30,403 nucleotides of DNA, from assembly GCA_021837545.1 (NCBI GenBank), contig JAKBFR010000020.1, forward strand, positions 1-30,403, read 5' to 3'. Every line of letters begins with the position of its first letter. Position 1 is the first letter of the stretch. Both the position numbers and the translations under genes were made by a program. The notes below the pieces were generated by a model. The model saw only the letters and a list, made by a program, of their open reading frames with translations, searched no databases and was not told the origin of the DNA. The stretch is from Bacillota bacterium. GTDB lineage: Bacteria; Bacillota_A; Clostridia; Clostridiales; Clostridiaceae. This document shows positions 8,271-15,823 of the stretch, one piece after another.

Positions 8271-9050
8271 ATGGATAGAGACGATATATTACTAAAATTA
8301 AAAAAAAATCCTGAATATATTAAAGACTTAAATGAAATAGATGAAGAATTAGAAATATTTATAGTTAGAAATAATGGAAATAATATTAAATATATTGAAG
8401 AACCTAGTAAAGAAGTTCAAAAGCAAGCTATTAAAAACACTCCTTTGTCTGTTAAATATATTAAAAATCTTGATGAAGAGATTGGAATAATGTGTGTTAA
8501 AAGCTTATGGAATTCATTAGAATTAATAAATAATCCAAGCAACGAGATAATAGAAGAAGCCATTAAAACTAAGGGATGGGCTATACAATTTGTAAAAGAA
8601 CCAAGTGAAGAATTGCAGTTGCTCGCAGTAAGTAAAGACTATGATTCAATTAAGTATATAGAAAATCCTTCTGAAAATGTTCAACTTGCAGCCGTAGAAA
8701 ATTATTATGTAGCAATTAGATTTATAAAAAATCCAAGTCTAAAAGCTAAGGAGAAAGCTGTAATATCAAATGGAGAAGCCATAAATTACATTTCTAACTA
8801 TGATTTAGATGATATAAAGGTATTTATTCATGAAAATATAAATGTCGTTAAATATATTTATGAAAGTATTGACGTAGATATAGTGATTGATATTCTTAAA
8901 GAAAAGATTAAAGATGATAATATTGAGAAGAAATACATTGAAGATTTCCTAGAATTAGAGATTTTAGAGATGGATAAAATCAATTTCATTAGAGAATATG
9001 GAAGTAAAAATGCTAAAAAGATATTAGTGGATTATAAATTATCAATCTAA
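8271..9050 (+). CDS. DUF4116-like helical-repeat protein
   Basis: A 259-residue protein made largely of ~23-residue repeats with the pattern [IV]-x-[YF]-[IV]-x-x-PS-x-E-x-Q-x-x-A: YIEEPSKEVQKQAI, LINNPSNEIIEEAI, FVKEPSEELQLLAV, YIENPSENVQLAAV, FIKNPSLKAKEKAV, plus degenerate units at each end (about residues 15-185). This resembles DUF4116 or other short helical-hairpin repeat families, which usually bind proteins. The C-terminal 70 residues are charged helices. There is no signal peptide or catalytic motif. AAGGGAG precedes the ATG. It is the first gene of the AAA+/VWA block, and its TAA stop abuts palindromic element copy 3. Confidence 0.7.
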   Translation: MDRDDILLKLKKNPEYIKDLNEIDEELEIFIVRNNGNNIKYIEEPSKEVQKQAIKNTPLSVKYIKNLDEEIGIMCVKSLWNSLELINNPSNEIIEEAIKTKGWAIQFVKEPSEELQLLAVSKDYDSIKYIENPSENVQLAAVENYYVAIRFIKNPSLKAKEKAVISNGEAINYISNYDLDDIKVFIHENINVVKYIYESIDVDIVIDILKEKIKDDNIEKKYIEDFLELEILEMDKINFIREYGSKNAKKILVDYKLSI

Positions 9051-9172
9051 GGTATAGATACCCACTATGAAAATCGTACTTAAGTGTATGCCCCGCCGAA
9101 ATGAAGGTCATGCATTTCTAGTTTGGGTATATTTTCATAGTATAAGTAACTTAGAAGGTGGGTATCTAAACC
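9051..9172. repeat. Palindromic element copy 3 (deleted centre, both outer ends intact)
   Basis: The outer ends pair: AGATACCCAC (9056-9065) with GTGGGTATCT (9158-9167), and CTATGAAAAT (9065-9074) with ATTTTCATAG (9131-9140). Between them lies GTACTTAAGTGTATG...CCGCCGAAATGAAGGTCATGC fused directly to ATTTCTAGTTTGGGTAT, so about 180 bases of the full element are missing. The element is flanked by TAA (9048-9050, the stop codon of the upstream gene) and TAA (9173-9175), a possible 3-bp target duplication. Confidence 0.8.
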
Positions 9173-9192
9173 TAAGAATAGGGGTGGAAATT

Positions 9193-10278
9193 TTGAATTA
9201 TTCAGAGTGTTTAAGTACAGTAGATTTAATAATTGAATCAAATGATGTTCCTTTAATTATAGGAGAAAGTGGCGTTGGGAAAACTTCTTTAGTTAAATAT
9301 ATAGCTAAAAATAATAAATATTATTTAGTTACACTAGATGCTAATTTATTAAAAGAAGGAGAAATTGGAGGATTACCTATAGTTGAAAATAGAATGACTA
9401 TATATGCAACACATAATAAACTTATTGAAATTGAAAAAGCATTAAAAGAAGATAAGAGCAGAAGTGTTATTTTATTTATAGATGAATTAAATAGATGTGA
9501 TCATGCAGTAGCTCAAGAACTTATGAATCTTATTTTAAATAAAGAAATTAATGGATATATTCTAGATGAGAGAGTTAAGGTAATTGCAGCAATGAATCCA
9601 TCTAATAAAAATGATGGCTTTTATAACAGCCAATATGATGTTGTAGATATGGATACTGCTCAAGAGGATAGATTTGTATGGGTAAATCTTGATTCAGATA
9701 TTAAGGAATGGATTAAGTGGGGAATGAGCACTGATGGAAATATTAATGAACATATTATAGAATTCTTATCTACTTTCCCAGAGTATTTACATATGCCAAA
9801 TGTTGATGAGACTATAAAGGCGACCCCAAGAAGTTGGGAAAGAATATCTAAAGCATATGAAATATATTTAAAAAATAAAGAAAAGTATTCTTTTGATATA
9901 TTTCTAAATGTTGTAAAAGGAAATGTTGGAGTAAATATTGCAAATGATTTTGGAAATTTTTTAATTAATTTTAAAAAACCTCTAATAAGGATAGAAGATA
10001 TATTTAACAATGAAATTTTTAATTTTGAATTAAAAGAAAAAATAGAAAAAGAAAATCATTCAAGATTATACATATTAGCAAAAAATTCAGTAAGATATTT
10101 AGAAAATATGCCTATAGAAAAAAACTTGAAATTATTTTCAGAACTTCTAAACCTGTATCCTAGAGACTTAAGACTTGGAATAATGAAGGAAATAAAACGA
10201 GATTATAAAGACGGAATATATAAAGAATTATTAGAAAATGAAGAATTCTTAGATGCGTTTTTCAATATATTCAAGTAA
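9193..10278 (+). CDS. MoxR-type AAA+ ATPase
   Basis: A 361-residue AAA_5/MoxR-like ATPase. Walker A is GESGVGKT (residues 24-31), Walker B is ILFIDE (about 93-98), sensor 1 is AAMNPSN (about 133-139), a QEDRF arginine-finger motif is near 157-161, and sensor 2 is PRSWERI (about 212-218). MoxR ATPases act as chaperones for a VWA-domain partner, which is present at 10775-12109. I place the start at TTG 9193, preceded by GGGGTGG (9181-9187). The frame extends upstream to an ATG at 9067, but those 42 codons read through palindromic element copy 3 and have no ribosome site, so they are not likely native. Confidence 0.88.
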   Translation: MNYSECLSTVDLIIESNDVPLIIGESGVGKTSLVKYIAKNNKYYLVTLDANLLKEGEIGGLPIVENRMTIYATHNKLIEIEKALKEDKSRSVILFIDELNRCDHAVAQELMNLILNKEINGYILDERVKVIAAMNPSNKNDGFYNSQYDVVDMDTAQEDRFVWVNLDSDIKEWIKWGMSTDGNINEHIIEFLSTFPEYLHMPNVDETIKATPRSWERISKAYEIYLKNKEKYSFDIFLNVVKGNVGVNIANDFGNFLINFKKPLIRIEDIFNNEIFNFELKEKIEKENHSRLYILAKNSVRYLENMPIEKNLKLFSELLNLYPRDLRLGIMKEIKRDYKDGIYKELLENEEFLDAFFNIFK

Positions 10279-10592
10279 GAGTATACCCGCCGAAATAAGG
10301 GGGCATGCATTTGCTCCAGTTACGGAAGATTTTGATGGGTGCTTCTAAGATTATAAGTTGTACCCAAAATGCTTGCTTCAAAGGCACGCGCTCACAGAGA
10401 AAGTTCGAAGAACGAAATGTAAAATTTCGATTCTCACTTTTTGAACAAGCATATTTGGAACAACTTGTAATCAGGAAGCGCAGCCATCAAAATCTTCAAT
10501 GTAACATTCCGCAAAAGCAGGCCCCCTCATTTCTAGTTTGGGTATATTTTCATAGTATAAGTATAACTTAGAAAGTGGGTATCTATATGGTT
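10279..10592. repeat. Palindromic element copy 4 (apical insertion, about 314 bp)
   Basis: Starts immediately after the AAA+ gene stop. Left-arm blocks ATACCCGCCGAAATAAGGGGGCATGC, TTACGGAAGATTTTGATGGG and TAAGTTGTACCCAAAATGCTT pair with right-arm blocks CAAGCATATTTGGAACAACTT, CCATCAAAATCTTC and GCAGGCCCCCTCATTT...GGGTAT. The normal 5-nt apical loop (after TTCAAAG at 10377-10383) is replaced by about 58 bases that contain a second palindrome (10401-10439). The right outer end GTGGGTATCT (10576-10585) is present; the matching left outer end is missing because the AAA+ gene occupies that place. Confidence 0.8.
10401..10439. repeat. 39-bp nested palindrome inside element copy 4
   Basis: Starts AAGTTCGAAGAACGAAAT and ends ATTTCGATTCTCACTT. 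It has the same length as, and is clearly homologous to, 12874-12912. The inner stem is CGAAAT/ATTTCG here but CCAAAT/ATTTGG there, a compensatory base-pair change that supports a conserved hairpin. It sits exactly in the apex of the larger palindrome. Confidence 0.75.
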
Positions 10593-10774
10593 TAAGAATG
10601 AGAATTTAAAATATTCATGAAACTATAATTTGATATTATCAGAAATACGCCTTGAGTATATTTGAAATTTTCACTGTAAAACCCTATTAAATTATTAATA
10701 AAAATGATTTCCATAAAGTATTATAATATGATAGAATTGTAAATATATTACAAAAAAATAAGAAGAGGTAACGT

Positions 10775-12109
10775 ATGGATTTTGAAGAAAAGAGACAACA
10801 GCTCTTAAAAGAAGCATATTCATTAGAGGAGAATATTAAATTTAATGATGATTACAAAAGAAATTTCTTTGAATTAGTTGAAGATGTTATATTGTATTTA
10901 CTACAAGCTCAGGACGCTTTTTTTGGACAATTCATGCTCAGAATAAGAAGGGGCATAAATATTAATATAACTGTCCCAATAGCAACTATTCCTAAACGGG
11001 ATGGTTTTAATATGTATTATAATCCTTTTTTATTTTTAAATTGTAGCAAAAAGGAAATGGCAGCTTTATTTAAACATGAAATATACCATATAATGAATTC
11101 TCATTTTGAAAGAGAAAAAAAACTGAAGGATAGATTTAACAAAGAAGCTATAGGTGTTGCATTAGATATTTCAATAAATCAATACATAAAGGATTTACCA
11201 CCATACAGCAAAAAAATTAATTCAATAAATATGGAATATAATTTATCACTTGAGGAAAATAGAAGTATTGAAGAATATGCAGAAGAAATTTATAAATCAA
11301 TTAAATCAAGGATTAAAGTTAATAAAATAAGTAAAGATGACGATTTTAAATTTGAAGTAGATATTACAAAGGCACATGAATTGTGGGAAGAAATACAATT
11401 AAGTGAAGAGGATATTAAAGGGTTAACTAAGAAAACTGCCATAAGTGCTTATAATAAAAATACTCCGATAGGACTAGAAAATATAATTTTAGCATATGAA
11501 GAAAAAGCTGAAATACCATGGCAAGTTATTCTTAAAGATGTTTTACCAACTGTAAAATCAGGATATAAAAAAACAATAACAAGAAGAGATAGGAGGCAGC
11601 CAGATAGATTGGATTTGAGGGGAAGACTACCCAAAAGTGAAACAGAACTGATTGTAGCTATTGATATAAGTGCTAGTATGAAAGATGATGATATACATAG
11701 AATATTGATAGAGATATTATCCATAACTTCAAGTACTAAAAATAAAGTTACAATTATTGAGTGTGATAATGAAATTAGAAATATATATGAACTTACAACT
11801 AAAAAAGATATACAAAGTAGAGTTAAAGACAATGGGTCAACAAGATTTACACCAGTATTTAAATATATTATTGATAATAATCTAAGAAATTCTGTATTAA
11901 TATATTTTACTGATGGGATTGGAGAAAAAGAATTAAGTGCAAAACCAATTAATAAAAAGACAATATGGGTAGTATCTGGGAATGAGGAATTATCTTTGAA
12001 AAATCCATATGGAGAAGTAAAAAGAATAAATGCAGAAAAAAAGGAAGTTATAGAGGGAAATATAGGATTAAAAATGCTTAATGAAGCAATACATGAATGG
12101 GCGAGATAA
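10775..12109 (+). CDS. VWA-like / putative metallopeptidase protein (DUF2201 family)
   Basis: A 444-residue protein with two modules. The N-terminal module has HEIYHIMNSH (101-110), an HExxH zinc-peptidase-type motif with a possible third ligand. The C-terminal module is VWA-like with a complete metal-ion-dependent adhesion site: DISAS (297-301), T359 in TRFTP, and D380 in YFTDGIG. This order matches DUF2201 proteins (putative metallopeptidase plus VWA-like), which usually lie next to a MoxR ATPase as here. There is no signal peptide, so it is cytoplasmic. Whether it is an active protease is unknown. GAGG lies upstream of the ATG. A TATAAT at 10722-10727 may mark a separate promoter, but its -35 is poor. 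Confidence 0.88.
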   Translation: MDFEEKRQQLLKEAYSLEENIKFNDDYKRNFFELVEDVILYLLQAQDAFFGQFMLRIRRGININITVPIATIPKRDGFNMYYNPFLFLNCSKKEMAALFKHEIYHIMNSHFEREKKLKDRFNKEAIGVALDISINQYIKDLPPYSKKINSINMEYNLSLEENRSIEEYAEEIYKSIKSRIKVNKISKDDDFKFEVDITKAHELWEEIQLSEEDIKGLTKKTAISAYNKNTPIGLENIILAYEEKAEIPWQVILKDVLPTVKSGYKKTITRRDRRQPDRLDLRGRLPKSETELIVAIDISASMKDDDIHRILIEILSITSSTKNKVTIIECDNEIRNIYELTTKKDIQSRVKDNGSTRFTPVFKYIIDNNLRNSVLIYFTDGIGEKELSAKPINKKTIWVVSGNEELSLKNPYGEVKRINAEKKEVIEGNIGLKMLNEAIHEWAR

Positions 12110-12170
12110 TTTTAAATATGCAAACATAAGCTTATATGTTAAAATGAGTTGTAAGGCTGGAGGGATATGC

Positions 12171-12836
12171 TTGATAAACAGAATAAAAAATATAGATTAT
12201 ATGATGCTAATATCTGTACTTCTTATAGTCAGTGTGATAGTAAATATATATGCGTTATTTAAAATAAATAATTATAAATATAAAATAGGGCAGCAATCTT
12301 ATATTGAAATTGAAGATGTTAAGCAAAGAAATGAGAGCAATATGGATATATTATCAAAAAGTATTGAAAATGGTAGTATAAAAAATGAAGAATTGCTAAA
12401 ACTTTATAAAAACTATGATGCTATAACAAGTGATATAATGGAGTTGTGGCAACAATATGGATCATATACGCAAAATTCATTATCAATATTTTCTAAAAAA
12501 ATAGAAACGGATAAGATAATGGAAAATGATATACATGGAAAAATGAAAGAATATATGTTATCAGTTTTAAATAGGGAAATGAAAAATGAGAAGAGCAAAT
12601 TGCAATTAGAAAATCAAGATTTGCAGTCTTTTAAAGATATGCATGAGATTTCTTCAAGAATATATGAGTATCTTAATAAATTTAACGAAGAAACATTAAA
12701 TGGAATTACAGGAAAAGATAAAGAAAGTAAGGTTATAAAAGACCATTATTGGATAGATATGTTAGAAGGAATATATGATATAAGTGATGATTATGTGAAT
12801 TTACAGTGGAAAATAGAAGCAACAGATATAGACTAA
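12171..12836 (+). CDS. Membrane-anchored coiled-coil protein of unknown function
   Basis: A 221-residue protein with one N-terminal membrane helix (MMLISVLLIVSVIVNIYALF, about residues 11-30) followed by a charged helical region predicted to be coiled coil, probably outside the membrane. I choose TTG 12171, which follows GGAGGG (12159-12164) by 6 nt; the in-frame ATG at 12081 overlaps the VWA gene and lacks an RBS, and an ATG at 12144 has none either. I do not recognise the family. It lies 61 bp after the VWA-like gene on the same strand, so it is probably its co-transcribed membrane partner. No Cys, lipobox or catalytic motif is seen. Confidence 0.65.
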   Translation: MINRIKNIDYMMLISVLLIVSVIVNIYALFKINNYKYKIGQQSYIEIEDVKQRNESNMDILSKSIENGSIKNEELLKLYKNYDAITSDIMELWQQYGSYTQNSLSIFSKKIETDKIMENDIHGKMKEYMLSVLNREMKNEKSKLQLENQDLQSFKDMHEISSRIYEYLNKFNEETLNGITGKDKESKVIKDHYWIDMLEGIYDISDDYVNLQWKIEATDID

Positions 12837-12847
12837 TTTTTTTAGGA

Positions 12848-12873
12848 AGTTAACTCGTATGCACGAGTTAACT
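12848..12873. terminator. 11-bp hairpin between convergent genes
   Basis: AGTTAACTCGT (12848-12858) and ACGAGTTAACT (12863-12873) pair perfectly around ATGC. It lies just after the membrane-protein stop and upstream (in plus sense) of the HesB-like gene stop. There is no T run, so termination is inferred from position. Confidence 0.5.
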
Positions 12874-12912
12874 AAGTTCGAGAAACCAAATCAAAGATTT
12901 GGACTCTCACTT
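12874..12912. repeat. 39-bp dispersed palindrome (second copy of the nested repeat)
   Basis: Directly follows the 11-bp hairpin. CCAAAT (12886-12891) pairs with ATTTGG (12897-12902), GAGA pairs with TCTC, and AAGT pairs with ACTT. Same length as 10401-10439, with covarying inner pairs. Confidence 0.75.
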
Positions 12913-12944
12913 ATCTTACTATAAATTCATTGTTTAAATGGAAT

Positions 12945-13274
12945 TTAGTGGCATCCACTACAAGAGCCGCCACATCCACCTTCTGGTTCAATGACAGGTT
13001 TTAAACTTAGACCATTGCCTTCATTTTCTTCAGAAGAAAGAATTATAAAACCACCAAATTGTTCTATTAGGCTTTTTTCATATATAAATGAAATGTCGTT
13101 GATTTTTTCAACTTCATCTGCATCAGTAGCTTCTGAAACGGATATATTAAAAATTGGACCGCTACATGCAAAGCCAGCAAAATTTAGCCTAATATTGAAA
13201 TCAGTTATTTTATTTTCGTCTAAAAAAGCTTTAAACTCATTATAAGCTTCTTCGCTTATATTAACGTTTTTCAT
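12945..13274 (-). CDS. HesB/IscA-like protein (HesB-like selenoprotein family, Cys form)
   Basis: A 109-residue protein related to the HesB/IscA A-type iron-sulfur carriers. It begins KNVNISEEAYNEFKAFLDEN and has the conserved beta segment RLNFAGFACSGPIFNI, with the key residue Cys in GFACSG (about residue 37). In the clostridial HesB-like selenoprotein family (TIGR01911) this position is Sec in some members; here it is an ordinary Cys codon. The tail GGCGGSCSGCH adds three Cys and a His, possibly a metal or cluster ligand set. It probably takes part in Fe-S or sulfur trafficking. The start follows TAGGTG. It is convergent with the membrane-protein gene. Confidence 0.82.
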   Translation of the reverse strand: MKNVNISEEAYNEFKAFLDENKITDFNIRLNFAGFACSGPIFNISVSEATDADEVEKINDISFIYEKSLIEQFGGFIILSSEENEGNGLSLKPVIEPEGGCGGSCSGCH

Positions 13275-13527
13275 ATAAACACCTACTCTACAAAATATTA
13301 ATGAAAATAAATCATTAACGTTAGTATAGCATATATATATCGAAAAAAAAAGTGGATTTAATGGTTATATTATAAGGAATAATGTGCTATTATATTATGG
13401 TTTGTTAAATATAAAAATGTAATAGTTATACAAAATTATATTAGTTATAAAAATTAAAAATTTACTATAAATTAATAAATATAAAGCAAAACTTTTGAGG
13501 CAAATATTTCAAGAAGGGGAATTAACT

Positions 13528-14277
13528 ATGAAACCATATAATAAAAATTTTGTGTTCCAAGAGATGAATAAATATAATGAATTAATTAATCCAGGAACTT
13601 GTGGTAATTATAAAATAGTTAAAAATATCATAAAAAAACAAAATTTACAAGGATATATGTATGAAAATAAAGAAGAATATAATATAGATGCAATTCAATT
13701 ATATAAAAATGATGTTAGTTTAATGAAATTAACGCCTAAAGAAATAGAGAGTGCTTATACAACTATTCATTTTGCTTACGGAAAAGTCGGAATAGTAGGG
13801 CTTGGGATTGGATATGTAGTCCAAGAAATCGCAAATAAATGTGACGTGAAAGAAGTTATAGTATATGAAATTAGTGAAGAGGTAATAAAATTATATAATC
13901 AAAACTTTCCCCAAAATGAAAAAATAAAAATAATTAAAAGTGATGCTTTTAAAGCCAAAAGAGAAAAATTTGATTTCTTTTATGTAGATATATATGAATG
14001 TAAATTAACTTCAAAAATAGTAGAAGATTACAAGAAATTTAATGAATTACACGAAATCGAAGAGTACGCGTTTGTGGGACTAGAACATTTTTTGTTAAGT
14101 TGTAAATATGAAGATATAGTATGGGTATATATGCCTGAAAATTGGATTTCAATGAGTAAAAAAGCGTATGAATCATTGGATTCGTCAGGATATATTAAGG
14201 AATATAAACCTTTAGATGAGAATTTAGTAAGAAAAATACTATTAGAATTTAAAGAAATATTAAATTCAGAAGAATAG
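13528..14277 (+). CDS. SAM-dependent methyltransferase-like / spermidine-synthase-like Rossmann protein
   Basis: A 249-residue protein with a class I methyltransferase nucleotide-binding core. VGIVGLGIGYVVQEIA (about residues 88-103) is the glycine-rich motif I, VIVYEISEEVIKLY has the acidic residue at the end of strand 2, IIKSDAF is motif II-like, and FDFFYVDIYE is the strand 4 motif. The layout is close to spermidine-synthase-like proteins, but no polyamine-site signature is evident, so the substrate is unknown. I place the start at ATG 13528, 7 nt after AAGGGG; the upstream in-frame TTG at 13495 has no RBS. The 250-bp gap upstream is A/T rich and shows no other feature. A hairpin follows its stop. 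Confidence 0.7.
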   Translation: MKPYNKNFVFQEMNKYNELINPGTCGNYKIVKNIIKKQNLQGYMYENKEEYNIDAIQLYKNDVSLMKLTPKEIESAYTTIHFAYGKVGIVGLGIGYVVQEIANKCDVKEVIVYEISEEVIKLYNQNFPQNEKIKIIKSDAFKAKREKFDFFYVDIYECKLTSKIVEDYKKFNELHEIEEYAFVGLEHFLLSCKYEDIVWVYMPENWISMSKKAYESLDSSGYIKEYKPLDENLVRKILLEFKEILNSEE

Positions 14278-14288
14278 GGAATATGCCT

Positions 14289-14325
14289 AATGCACAATGT
14301 ACATTTAAACTGTACATTGTGCATT
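14289..14325. terminator. Bidirectional hairpin between methyltransferase-like gene and sensor kinase
   Basis: AATGCACAATGTACA (14289-14303) and TGTACATTGTGCATT (14311-14325) form a perfect 15-bp stem with a 7-nt loop between two convergent stop codons. The arms resemble the ACAATG/CACAATT heptamer repeats found in other gaps here. Confidence 0.7.
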
Positions 14326-14331
14326 GTAAAT

Positions 14332-15819
14332 TTAATTAAGATTAATATGTATTGGCAACTCAATTATAAACAAGGCTCCTGAATTTGAATTGCTAGCACT
14401 AATATTACCATTTAATTTTTCAATAACATTTTTGCTGATGGATAATCCAAGTCCACAGTTTCCTTTCGTTCCCTTGTAGAATCTTTGAAATATATTAGGA
14501 AGTTCATTAATTTCAAAGCCTGGACCATCATCAGCTATGGTGAGTTGTATTTTATTATTAAGTATTACTTTTAATTCCACGATAACAACTTTATCTGCAT
14601 ATCTTATACAATTGCTAACTATATTAGTAATTGCACGAGAGAGTTTTTCCTCATCTCCATGAATTTGAACTATTCTTTGAGGTAGATTGGTAGTAATGGT
14701 TATGTTACTTTTTTCAGCAATCAAATTCATTCGATCTACACATCTATTTAGCAATCTATTAAAATTTAAGTTATTATAGTTATAGTTTTCCTCAATAGCA
14801 TCAAGACGTGATAAGTATAATAAATCTTCTACTAAATTAGTCATACGTTTAATTTCATCGAGTATAATGGGAACAGCAATACTACTATCAACAACATCAT
14901 ATTTAATACCTTCTGCATAGCTTTGAATGGACATAAGTGGAGTTCTAAACTCGTGAGATACATTTTGCAGAAAGGTTTTTTGAGCCTTATCATAGGTTTC
15001 AAGTTTTTCTGACATAATATTAATATTATTCACTAATTCAAGCAATTCATCATATACTGGCATTTCTATTTTATTTCCAAAGTTTCTTTCTGAGATATCA
15101 CTTATATACTGATTAAGATGAGAAAATGGTTCGGATATTTTATTGGATACACGAGACGAAAATATTATAGTAATTAAAGCAGAAAAAATAAGTATAAGTA
15201 AAAGAATTATATTTATAACAAATTGGAGTTGATTTATTTGCTGAATATTTGAGTATATGATTATCCAACCTAAACCGAAAGAGTTCTTATCGGACACAGG
15301 TTTTATAATCGCTATGTATTTAGTTCCAGATATATTAAAGTTTAAGTACTTCTCTTGGTCAACTTTTTTAGTTTTATTAATTTCATTTGTTAGCTGTTTC
15401 ATAAAATCAGTAGAAGCAGAATTAGGCTTCTCTGGAGATGGAGTAATTATATTTTTATTTTGATCTAGTAATATAAAGTCTGCATTTAATATAGTAAGAG
15501 GTTCTTTAAGTGAACGGTCTAGCATAAAATAATATCTAAAAGGATCATTAGTGCCTTGTGGATCAGTAGATGGAAGTTCAATATTTTGCATATCATGATT
15601 ATGAGGTGGCATTGGTGGAACTTTTGGGAAAAAATCTGGTCCATGTTGCAATGCAGTATTTTCAGCGTTTGATGCTATTTTATTTAATTGTGCTACAATA
15701 TCTTTTTCAAGGTACAAACGTATAGCTACATTAAATATTATTGTAGTCAATGTAGTTAACATAATAATTACAATAATGTTATATTTAAAAATCCTCCATT
15801 TTATTGTATTTCTTGTCAT
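14332..15819 (-). CDS. Membrane sensor histidine kinase
   Basis: A 495-residue kinase with two membrane helices (about 15-35 and 200-220) bracketing a roughly 160-residue extracellular sensor, then HAMP, HisKA (LQNVSHEFRTPLMSIQ, phospho-acceptor His about 289), and HATPase_c with the N box (IVSNCIRYAD), G1 box (ADDGPGF), F box (IFQRFYKG) and G2 box (GLGLSISK). The sensor contains a Pro/His/Met-rich stretch (PPMPPHNHDM, about 67-76) that might bind metal, but this is a guess. I place the start at ATG 15819, with GAGG upstream; an in-frame ATG at 15834 overlaps the regulator gene but lacks an RBS. It lies 4 nt after the regulator stop, so translation is probably coupled. Confidence 0.93.
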   Translation of the reverse strand: MTRNTIKWRIFKYNIIVIIMLTTLTTIIFNVAIRLYLEKDIVAQLNKIASNAENTALQHGPDFFPKVPPMPPHNHDMQNIELPSTDPQGTNDPFRYYFMLDRSLKEPLTILNADFILLDQNKNIITPSPEKPNSASTDFMKQLTNEINKTKKVDQEKYLNFNISGTKYIAIIKPVSDKNSFGLGWIIIYSNIQQINQLQFVINIILLLILIFSALITIIFSSRVSNKISEPFSHLNQYISDISERNFGNKIEMPVYDELLELVNNINIMSEKLETYDKAQKTFLQNVSHEFRTPLMSIQSYAEGIKYDVVDSSIAVPIILDEIKRMTNLVEDLLYLSRLDAIEENYNYNNLNFNRLLNRCVDRMNLIAEKSNITITTNLPQRIVQIHGDEEKLSRAITNIVSNCIRYADKVVIVELKVILNNKIQLTIADDGPGFEINELPNIFQRFYKGTKGNCGLGLSISKNVIEKLNGNISASNSNSGALFIIELPIHINLN

Positions 15820-15823
15820 AAAA

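Noticed and set aside
10305..10571. Open frame of 88 residues in the AAA+/VWA gap
   Set aside because: It is the translation of palindromic element copy 4, lacks a ribosome site, and its C-terminus repeats the same repeat-derived peptide seen upstream of the AAA+ gene.
7729..12836. Phage or plasmid origin of the accessory block
   Set aside because: No integrase, att-like repeats, tRNA target, replication or structural phage genes are seen; base composition looks the same as the neighbours.
12945..13274. Selenocysteine (in-frame TGA) in the HesB-like gene
   Set aside because: The frame contains an ordinary Cys codon at the expected place and no internal TGA.
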